64,000 nt of DNA from contig NZ_JAGSPJ010000002.1 of the NCBI RefSeq assembly GCF_018139545.1, positions 434,001 through 498,000 on the forward strand, written 5' to 3'. Each line of letters begins with the position of its first letter. The first letter of the stretch is position 1. The stretch is from Affinundibacterium fentianense. Lineage in GTDB: Bacteria > Pseudomonadota > Gammaproteobacteria > Burkholderiales > Burkholderiaceae_D. The notes below the pieces were generated by a model. The model made no database searches, was not told where the DNA came from, and saw nothing but the letters and a program-made list of their open reading frames with translations. The translations under genes were made by a program, and so were the position numbers. Below are positions 38,900 through 46,301 of the stretch, one piece after another.

Positions 38900-39451
38900 T
38901 CAAATTAGAATTTGCTTTTGTATTAGATTTTCGATTAGCGATGCGCTTACGCCCGGCCTATTTACGATTTCTGAATAAGTCATCGAGTTTGCTCTAATAG
39001 AATTAAGCAATAAATAGAAATTCACGCTAATTGAGTTAGTTAAATAATGTTTTCGATCAAAAAGAACATAATTTGAAATAGTGTTTTTATTAACTTCAAA
39101 CATGATGTATCTTTTTTCATTCAACTAAAATGTTCTAAGTGCATTGTTATATTTGTCGATGGTATTTACTTCAGTTTCTTCATCAACAAGCACGTGATTA
39201 ATATACCGCCAACACTTCCATTGCTCATAGCTATTTACCAATTAATTTTCCAAATGATTATATATTTTATTAATTTCATTTGTAATATACAAATCACGTA
39301 ACTGCCCTTTTTGAAGATGTACCATGGAGAAGAACGTTATTTTATTTTCCATTAAATTTGTGGGTAAACGTCGAACCACTGCTGGGATTAATGTGGTTTG
39401 TGTCAAATAAGAAAGAAATGGAATCCCCGTACGAACACTAATTTTCTTCGC
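38900..39451 (-). pseudogene. Decayed or stop-interrupted gene of unknown function
   Basis: One reading frame on the minus strand runs from about 39451 to 38900 and is broken twice, by TAA at 39242-39244 and TAG at 39125-39127, into pieces of roughly 70, 38 and 74 residues. The pieces read like one Asn/Ile/Lys-rich protein (for example RLPTNLMENKITFFSM; LVNSYEQWKCWRYINH; FEVNKNTISNYVLFD). Both stops are one base from Gln codons. The upstream end is also damaged: no good start codon with a ribosome site is visible. I cannot name the family. The alternative is three separate small genes, but none has a convincing start. Base composition is clearly more AT-rich than the neighbouring core genes. 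Confidence 0.5.
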
Positions 39452-39983
39452 CAAAAATTGACTTGGATAAGATTACCAGAGTCTTTTTTGTTGTTACCTT
39501 TTCCTTTATTGCCATCTAAGAATGCAAGTATTGATCTTTTTTCTTTACTGCTCCCCGTACCACCAATGCCATAGGCTGAGTTGACCGACGCGGCATTTAA
39601 GACTATATAAAAACAGCGATAGGAAAAGTTTTGAGGAGTAAAGGACGTATCGTCAATACGCGCTTTTTTGCGATAACAGCGTATTACCAGTTTGATCCTG
39701 ACTTCAGTAATGGTGCCTCTGGCTGGAAGAAATGGATTGCTGAAAAGAGAGTACTAGATTGTCGCCGCCGTGTTTGGCATAAGGCTACGCTGGAAAGGAG
39801 TGGTAGCTTGGCCGAACCCAATGCGCAATTGGGCACACAGTACAACCGATTTTGGAGCGAGTATTGCCACCCGGACTACCCTAATTTACCAGCCGCTGAT
39901 TTACTTGGACAACAAAAAGTATCGCAAAACTCGATGTCTTCCAATCGACGATACTTTCATATTGCAAAATAAATACCAAAACC
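39452..39983. other. Gene debris and small inverted-repeat element, no intact gene
   Basis: This stretch has open frames of about 100 codons on both strands, none with a recognisable family or good start, so I treat them as debris. Between 39629 and 39969 the two ends resemble imperfect inverted repeats: TTTTG near each outer edge and GTATCGTC (39647-39654) versus GACGATAC (39947-39954). This could be the shell of a small mobile element (MITE or IS remnant) of about 341 bp, but no transposase is present and the match is short. Confidence 0.4.
39916..39957 (-). terminator. Possible terminator of the DUF2130 gene
   Basis: Arms AAAGTATCG (39916-39924) and CGATACTTT (39949-39957) can pair; on the minus strand the hairpin is followed by TTGTTG. 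It lies 27 bp after the DUF2130 stop. The 24-base loop makes it weak. Confidence 0.4.
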
Positions 39984-41393
39984 TTACTCCAATAAATCCC
40001 CACTCCCTTCACGCAAATCTGCGAACTTCTTCGCCATGGTCGGATTCCCTTTGGTCAGACGCTTAATTGTCACATCCTGCGCCTTATCATTCGCTAAGCG
40101 CAAATTGCGATCAGTGCCCAACAAGGCGTCTTTGGTCTTTTGCAGATGATCGATGGACTTGTCGATTTCCTCGATGGCTTTTTGGAACTTCGCGGAAGCC
40201 AACTCATAATTTCTACCGAACGCAGCCTTAAAGTTATCGAGCTCACTCTCAAAATTGGTGATATCAATATTCTGCGACTTCACCAGCGCTAGCTCGTTCT
40301 TGTACTGCATAGAATTCATCGCCGCATTGCGCAACAATGTGATCATGGGGATAAAGAACTGCGGGCGCACTACATACATTTTGGGATAGCGGTGGAAGAC
40401 ATCAACGATGCCCGAATTGTAGAGTTCGTTTTCTGGCTCAAGCATCGATACCAAGATCGCATATTCGCACTGCTTTTCATGGCGATCTTTGTCGAGCTCT
40501 TTCAAGAAATCTTCATTCTTTTTCTTGGTCGCGGTCTCTTCGTTTTCGTTTTTCATCTCAAACATGATCGAGACAATCTCGGTACCCGATTCATCAAAAT
40601 CACGGAAAATAAAATCGCCCTTGCTGCCGTTGCGCGCGTCATTGTCTTTTTCAAAGTCTGCACGCGGAAATGCCATCGAACGGATCTTGTTAAACTCGAT
40701 CTCGCAATGCTGCTCCAAAGTCTCGCCCACCATCTTGGTCGACAGCTTGGCCTTCATATCCTTCAAACGCTCAATCGCTTCATCGCGGTCTTTCAACTGC
40801 GTTTCGTATTTCTCTTTCAACGCACTTTCAGCCAAACTACGTTCCAGCTGCGAACGTTCTAAACCGCTCCTCAATTCATCACGCTGTTTCTCAACTGTCG
40901 TAATCGCCTCTTTAATCGCCAATTGCTCGCTGATGGCCTTGGCATCCAACTGCGCTTTCAAACTCTGAATCTGCGCCTCTTTCTCTGCCGCGACTTTCTG
41001 CATCTCGGTTTGCAATTTCGCTTCCAACAAAGCCGCTGCTGCTTCGCGATCACGCTTGGCTTGCGCCAATTCATTCACCAAGGTATCACGTTCTTTTTGC
41101 ACCTGACTCAAAGCCTCAGCCACCGCCAACTGCTTCTCAACCCCCACAGCATCAAGCTTAGATTTCAGCGCCACGATCTCAGCATCCTTACTCGCCGCCA
41201 CCCGCTGCACCTCACTCGCACTTTTCGCCTCCGCCAACTGCACCGCCGTCTGCTTCTCTTGCGCAGCCAAGCTCAAACGCTCATGCAAAGCCTGCTCAAA
41301 CTCAGCATCATGCACCTGCCGCACGATATCGGCATAACCAGTTTCATCGATCTTGAAAGCTTTACTGCAATGGGGGCAAATGATTTTGTTCAT
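39984..41393 (-). CDS. DUF2130 protein with zinc ribbon and long coiled coil
   Basis: A 469-residue protein. Residues 1-20 hold a short zinc-ribbon-like CPHC motif, about 30-210 are a charged coiled coil (repeating Ala/Glu/Lys/Gln), and about 220-400 form the DUF2130 domain ([53 protein letters not shown]), whose conserved acidic and Lys residues recall restriction-type nucleases. The family's role is not established. The start follows AGGT. It is transcribed in the same direction as, and just downstream of, the nuclease-helicase operon (295 bp gap), so a DNA-related role is plausible but not shown. Confidence 0.8.
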   Translation of the reverse strand: MNKIICPHCSKAFKIDETGYADIVRQVHDAEFEQALHERLSLAAQEKQTAVQLAEAKSASEVQRVAASKDAEIVALKSKLDAVGVEKQLAVAEALSQVQKERDTLVNELAQAKRDREAAAALLEAKLQTEMQKVAAEKEAQIQSLKAQLDAKAISEQLAIKEAITTVEKQRDELRSGLERSQLERSLAESALKEKYETQLKDRDEAIERLKDMKAKLSTKMVGETLEQHCEIEFNKIRSMAFPRADFEKDNDARNGSKGDFIFRDFDESGTEIVSIMFEMKNENEETATKKKNEDFLKELDKDRHEKQCEYAILVSMLEPENELYNSGIVDVFHRYPKMYVVRPQFFIPMITLLRNAAMNSMQYKNELALVKSQNIDITNFESELDNFKAAFGRNYELASAKFQKAIEEIDKSIDHLQKTKDALLGTDRNLRLANDKAQDVTIKRLTKGNPTMAKKFADLREGSGDLLE

Positions 41394-41687
41394 AAAAAGT
41401 ACCTGAAAATAGTATTACTCGCACTATACACAAACAGCATGACATAGGCTGTCGCAATCTCGGCGCAAGATTTAAAAAGTCTTAAAAATTAATACGTAGC
41501 TTGCACAAGCACATCAGTCATTCAAACACTGCCAACGCTAACGACATGAAATACGGTAGCGACGATATGCAGCTAACTCCCTCGATTTTTTAGCGTGCAT
41601 AAGTCGAGGCATTCCCGATACGAATGTGTCCTGCCGGTACCATTGCAAGAAGCAAACGTGATTACTCGCACGGTCTGTTCTTATCCA

Positions 41688-43982
41688 TTATCGCTTCCAC
41701 CAACGCGGCAATAATGCTTGAATTTGGTCTTGTTGAAATCGATCGTCAATTAAGTAAATCACACCGCGATCTGTGTTGGTCCGAATCACGCGCCCCGCAG
41801 CTTGTACCACTTTTTGCAATCCAGGATACAAGTAGGTGTAATCATATCCAAACCCAAATAGTTGATACATTCTTTGCTTGATTTGTTCGTTGATAGGATT
41901 GATTTGCGGCAGTCCTAGCGTTGCTATAAAGGCGCCTATCAAACGCGTACCAGGCAAATCAATTCCTTCGCCAAAAGCGCCACCCAACACCGCAAATCCT
42001 ACGCCTTGACTGTCCTCAGTGAAATTGGCAATAAACCGATTCTTCGAAGCTTCGTCCATCTTTCTAGTCTGCACCCAAGTGCTGATGTGTGGAAAACGCT
42101 GCGTGAACAAGCTCGCGACTTGATCCATGTATTCAAAACTACTGAAGAAAGCAAGATAAGCACCTGGCGTTTGATCGAATTGGTTTGCCATCAGATCCGT
42201 GATCGGCGTCAGAGATTGATGCCGATCTGCATAACGGGTGGATACTGTTTCAACGACATGGACCGCTAACTGTTCAGGATCAAATGGGGATTCGACATCA
42301 ACCCATGCGGTTTTCTCTGGCATGCCGAGGAGATCACTATAATAATTCCACGGCGTCAATGTCGCAGAAAACAAAGCACTTGTGTGACTTGCTTTAAATC
42401 GTGCTTGTAAAAACGGTGCAGGCACAATATTTCGGATACAGAGAATAGATCCATTTTGCTTCATCGACACGTCGAATATCGAATGCTCTCCAAAACATTC
42501 ACTTAGTCGAATAAAGATCAAAGCATTGAAATAGAACTCTTGCAAACCGGAATTATTCGCCGAGGGATGGTCGACAAAATAGCTACCAATTTCGGCACAA
42601 AGACTTATCAATGTTTTAGTCAATTTATCGGGAAGTTGTGCGTGAACTTGATACGAATCGATACCCTTGCTTTGTATTAGATCTGACTTCTCAAGCATTC
42701 GCCACTGTCGCCGTACTTTATCGCACGCCTTTTTTAGTTCGGGTGGCGCTTGTCTTTGCATCTCCTTAAAACGTGCAGAATGCAATTCTATTGTGTACAT
42801 CTCACGCGCACGCGCCACCATATTGTGCGCCTCATCAATTAGGACGCTGATCTTCCAGTTATTATTCAGTGCCAAACCGTACAACATCGCATTTAAATCA
42901 AAATAATAATTATAGTCACCGACAACGATGTCACTCCATTTGGCCATTTCGATACTCAAATAATACGGACAAATTTGATGAGATAAGGCAACCTCTCGCA
43001 ACTGTGCCTGATCAAGGATCGCAATCCCAGCGGCAGCCGCGCGCGCCTCGGGTAGGCGATCATAAAACCTTTTTGCTAAAGGGCATGCTTCGCCATGGCA
43101 GGCGTTTTCTGGAAATTCACATGCATTCGCTTTCGCGACTAACTCCAGTGCTCTTAATGATGACGGCGGTAGTTTCTCCTGCATGGTGGCGATCGCATTC
43201 AACGCTACTTTCCGCCCAGAAGTTTTGGCGGTCAAAAAAAAGAGCTTATCAAGTTGGTGTTCCGCGATCGCTTTGAGCATAGGAAAAAGGCTGGCGATAG
43301 TTTTGCCAATTCCTGTTGGTGCCTGTGCTAATAAACAGCATGCACGATTGCTTGCTTTGAACATGGCTTCGGCTAGTTCGCGCTGACCAGCTCTAAAACT
43401 AGGATGAGGAAACGGCATCACACGTAAAGCTTGGTCGCGCTGTCGACGATGCGTCGATTCGTGTCTAGCCCATGCCAAAAAACGCCTGCAAGTTTGCTCG
43501 AAAAAATGAGCCAATGTGGCGATATCGAAAGTCTCAGTGAGTGGGATTTCGGTCAGCCTATCGATATCGTAATAGATCAACGCCAGACTCAATTCTGGTA
43601 GTGCGTGCTGTTGACACAATAAATATCCGTATATTTTTGCTTGCGCCCAATGAAGCTGATGATGATTCTCGGGAATCGCATGAAAGTCACCACGATAAGT
43701 TTTGATTTCCTCCAGTTGAACTCGATCAGGGTCAAACCCATCCGCACGGCCTTTAATTACTAATTCCTCATAGCGTCCTTCTAGTCGAATTTCTCGTTGG
43801 TAGTTAGGCTTTCTGCGCGCAGCAACTTGTTGATGTCCTTCTATTCCCTCTAGTCCCGATGGTGAAGGTGTAAAGCGGAAATCCAAATCTCCTTGCTTTG
43901 CTGTGAACTCGACCAAGCTACGCACCGCGACCACATAGGAACTCGAATTCACAAACTCACCTCGCACCATTCGAGATAGCAA
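41688..43982 (-). CDS. Cas4-like nuclease fused to XPD/DinG-type DNA helicase
   Basis: A 764-residue protein. Residues about 20-165 hold a PD-(D/E)XK-type core: D81 in KGRADGF and E92-I-K94 in LEEIKTYRG. The rest is a superfamily 2 helicase of the Rad3/XPD/DinG group: Walker A with K227 in PTGIGKT, an FeS-cluster-like set of Cys residues (CEFPENACHGEAC and a later Cys), the DEAH box D383-E-A-H in LIDEAHNM, and C-terminal motifs GGAFGEGIDLP and QAAGRVIR. It overlaps the end of the upstream nuclease gene by 34 bp (an ATG at 43970 would shorten the overlap), so the two are translationally coupled. It should unwind damaged DNA with 5'-3' polarity. Confidence 0.9.
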   Translation of the reverse strand: MLSRMVRGEFVNSSSYVVAVRSLVEFTAKQGDLDFRFTPSPSGLEGIEGHQQVAARRKPNYQREIRLEGRYEELVIKGRADGFDPDRVQLEEIKTYRGDFHAIPENHHQLHWAQAKIYGYLLCQQHALPELSLALIYYDIDRLTEIPLTETFDIATLAHFFEQTCRRFLAWARHESTHRRQRDQALRVMPFPHPSFRAGQRELAEAMFKASNRACCLLAQAPTGIGKTIASLFPMLKAIAEHQLDKLFFLTAKTSGRKVALNAIATMQEKLPPSSLRALELVAKANACEFPENACHGEACPLAKRFYDRLPEARAAAAGIAILDQAQLREVALSHQICPYYLSIEMAKWSDIVVGDYNYYFDLNAMLYGLALNNNWKISVLIDEAHNMVARAREMYTIELHSARFKEMQRQAPPELKKACDKVRRQWRMLEKSDLIQSKGIDSYQVHAQLPDKLTKTLISLCAEIGSYFVDHPSANNSGLQEFYFNALIFIRLSECFGEHSIFDVSMKQNGSILCIRNIVPAPFLQARFKASHTSALFSATLTPWNYYSDLLGMPEKTAWVDVESPFDPEQLAVHVVETVSTRYADRHQSLTPITDLMANQFDQTPGAYLAFFSSFEYMDQVASLFTQRFPHISTWVQTRKMDEASKNRFIANFTEDSQGVGFAVLGGAFGEGIDLPGTRLIGAFIATLGLPQINPINEQIKQRMYQLFGFGYDYTYLYPGLQKVVQAAGRVIRTNTDRGVIYLIDDRFQQDQIQALLPRWWKR

Positions 43983-45598
43983 ACCGCGATCGGCATTTGA
44001 TGTGTAAGGCAGTATTCCATCATCCTTTTCTGATTATCTTGCAAGCGATCACCTGGCCCCTTTACTTCAATCATGTTGTAGCGCTTTTCTTGAGGCCAAA
44101 ACTGAATCAAATCAGGGAAACCATTTCGATTCAATTTCACGTCAGACAAAATTCGCGTAAACCACAGTTTGAGATGTGATGCAGGAATACAGGTTAAAGC
44201 AAGATCAATTAACGTATGGTCTAGCAGGCTCCAAAATACAAATGGAGACTGCATGCCTTGTTTCTCAACATAGGTTTGTAAAATCGTCGTCGCGTATTCG
44301 CCAGTCTCTAGCTGATTGAAACATTGTTCGAAAATATCTTGGCGCCTAGCATAAAAATCCACACTTGTTAGATCAACTGGGCCTCGATGAAAGGGATGAA
44401 AAAAAGCACCAGAAACAGGTTTGAAAATCGCTTTCCAACACAATAATCCGAACAATGAATTAATGAGAGAATTCTCAACATAAAACACCGGGGCATCATC
44501 TCGATGGAGAAAATCTCTGACCACATTTTCCACGGAATAGGCTTCACCTGGATAGGGCAATTGCAGATCCATTCTTTCCACACTAGATGGGTTCGCTACT
44601 CCAACTTGCTTATGTCCGAGCCTACGTTGCAAGCGTGGCGCACTACGCTGTAATTGCTGCAGCTCTGCTTCATTTTCCGGTGCAGTCAAAGCTTCATTGA
44701 GTAAATCTAAAGCTTGCAAACTCTGTCCATTTTTCTCGAATGTGCGGATCAGGCGTGCACGCACGCCTGGGTAAAACGTGCGTTGATAAATGTGGATTGC
44801 CAAATCCCAATCCTTGCACTTTTCCGCTGCCTGTCCAAGCTGAAACATGAATTTATGTCGGCGCCGATCTATCCACTTATTCTGAATATGAAGACTGAGC
44901 GCATGAGAACAGGCAATCGAAATTTGCGCATCCTGTTCAAACAAATCCCGATATTGTTGCAAGCGCAAATAGTCATCGATGTCACCCCTCGTCTGAAAGC
45001 CGCGTGACTCCAAAGAAATCTCGACCGATTCATAGCGATAAATACCTAAGTCTGACAAAACAAATTCCGACCAGTCTTGATGACAATTTCCAAAGAAAAT
45101 CAAACGCAAGCGATCACATAGCGCTTGATTCGTAATCTGAACAAGGGTTTCTTGCGAACTGGAGTGCCAACAAGAATAGCGCTTTGCTGGGCCCACACGA
45201 TCGCGTAGGTAGCATAATTGTTCGGCTTTTTTCGATTGCTTGATTGGTGCGGTCAGATCGAATATCGAAGTGATTTCCGGCTTCGACAAGACCTCAAACA
45301 ACTGATCAATCGAAAGCATGGGATCAGACTCGACCCAACCAGCTGCGATCAGTGGAGCAATCGCCATTTGCGGGTCACCAATTTCTGCATAGTTCAATTT
45401 CGTGAGGCGAAAAAATTCTCCCTTGCGCATCACCATTCGAACGAACAAAGCTTGCGCGTTACTTGGCAAACTTTGAAAAGACGCGATAAATTCACGCTCG
45501 TCCGCAGTCAATAAATCGTTATAACGCGTAGTCAGCCAATCGAGAACCAACTGAAAATTTTCGAGATAGTACAACGGGTTGTCGAGAATGGGTTTCAT
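43949..45598 (-). CDS. FAN1-like VRR-NUC domain nuclease
   Basis: A 549-residue protein of the FAN1 type. The C-terminal VRR-NUC domain has the catalytic triad D496 (FPDLIQF), E511 and K513 (MIEVKGPGDR), as in the PD-(D/E)XK fold. The N-terminal half matches FAN1-like proteins (ALFVRMVMRKGEFFRLTKLNY), with a helical middle like a TPR/SAP region. Bacterial and human FAN1 cut branched DNA and help repair interstrand cross-links. The start is the first ATG; no strong ribosome site is seen. It is the first gene of the operon and the helicase gene overlaps its 3' end. A LexA-type dyad lies 72-97 bp upstream. Confidence 0.88.
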   Translation of the reverse strand: MKPILDNPLYYLENFQLVLDWLTTRYNDLLTADEREFIASFQSLPSNAQALFVRMVMRKGEFFRLTKLNYAEIGDPQMAIAPLIAAGWVESDPMLSIDQLFEVLSKPEITSIFDLTAPIKQSKKAEQLCYLRDRVGPAKRYSCWHSSSQETLVQITNQALCDRLRLIFFGNCHQDWSEFVLSDLGIYRYESVEISLESRGFQTRGDIDDYLRLQQYRDLFEQDAQISIACSHALSLHIQNKWIDRRRHKFMFQLGQAAEKCKDWDLAIHIYQRTFYPGVRARLIRTFEKNGQSLQALDLLNEALTAPENEAELQQLQRSAPRLQRRLGHKQVGVANPSSVERMDLQLPYPGEAYSVENVVRDFLHRDDAPVFYVENSLINSLFGLLCWKAIFKPVSGAFFHPFHRGPVDLTSVDFYARRQDIFEQCFNQLETGEYATTILQTYVEKQGMQSPFVFWSLLDHTLIDLALTCIPASHLKLWFTRILSDVKLNRNGFPDLIQFWPQEKRYNMIEVKGPGDRLQDNQKRMMEYCLTHQMPIAVCYLEWCEVSL

Positions 45599-46301
45599 GA
45601 GAAAAAATTGCTGCGGCGACTGCGAGATTCACGACATTTGAAAGTATTGATTGATTATTGCCTGACATATTACACTGATTAAATATACAGTGTAAATGTC
45701 GTTTCAGCCTGCGTCGAAAAATCTCTCGTTCGAACAATGCAAACACCAATTCTTGGCCCGCACTATCTCTTGGCATTCTCTTATTTTGAGCGGTGACACT
45801 CGACGATCTACGCATTGGAAATCGATTCATTTGTAGAACAAGTAACCTCAGCGTAGTCATGGTCCCTGCCACCCACTTGCCTTTTGCATTTTTAATTTTA
45901 TATTTACATTAGTTAATGTTGACACACTCAGCACTTGAAAGTGCTTAATTGATTGTTGACGGCGTCTATCAGATACACTCCACGGTCGACCGACTACGAC
46001 GCTACCATCCAATCAAATCAGCATTGATATCTGCCGCAACGGAACCTTTCCCTTTTTATAGAAATAGAAGAGACATCCTCGCAAAACTTCATCCTACTTT
46101 GCGTCTCAGCGCACGCCAATTCACGCATTTAGGAAAGGAAAAGATAAAATCGTGCCCATTAACCACGACAGGTTCGCGCTTCCTTGGAGACACTCAAATA
46201 GTGCGCTATGATGTTTCTTAGTATTCAGTCTCTAGACATCGGATCGCTGGTCACAAGTGATGACCATCTCGGTTGGTTTTTTGTGATTCACGGATAAAAA
46301 T
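45599..46301. other. Divergent intergenic region (703 bp) with regulatory dyads
   Basis: No gene is supported here. An open frame of 90 codons at 45949-46221 has no known relatives and no ribosome site. The region carries the predicted SOS box and promoter of the FAN1-like operon at its left end, and a 16-base dyad, AGCACTTGAAAGTGCT, at 45930-45945. The promoter of the GGDEF/EAL gene should also be here. Confidence 0.6.
45670..45695 (-). promoter_or_regulatory. LexA-like SOS box over the FAN1-like operon promoter
   Basis: The sequence TTACACTG-ATTAAATATA-CAGTGTAA has an 8-base perfect dyad and contains the LexA core CTG-N10-CAG with an all-A/T spacer, the hallmark of gamma- and beta-proteobacterial SOS boxes. 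On the minus strand TTTACA and TAATAT can serve as -35 and -10 elements with the box between them, so LexA binding would block the promoter. The VRR-NUC start is 72 bp away. Confidence 0.72.

Noticed and set aside
39364-39384. GTGGTTCGA on the minus strand, similar to the tRNA T-loop, as a possible attachment-site copy
   Set aside because: Only nine bases match, which is expected by chance, and the match does not reach the tRNA 3' end.
39631-40066. Two overlapping plus-strand frames of about 100 codons
   Set aside because: Neither has a recognisable family or codon pattern, the second runs into the DUF2130 gene, and the two frames compete for the same DNA.
45949-46221. 90-codon open frame in the gap before the GGDEF/EAL gene
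   Set aside because: No ribosome site or known relatives; the surrounding DNA looks like a control region.
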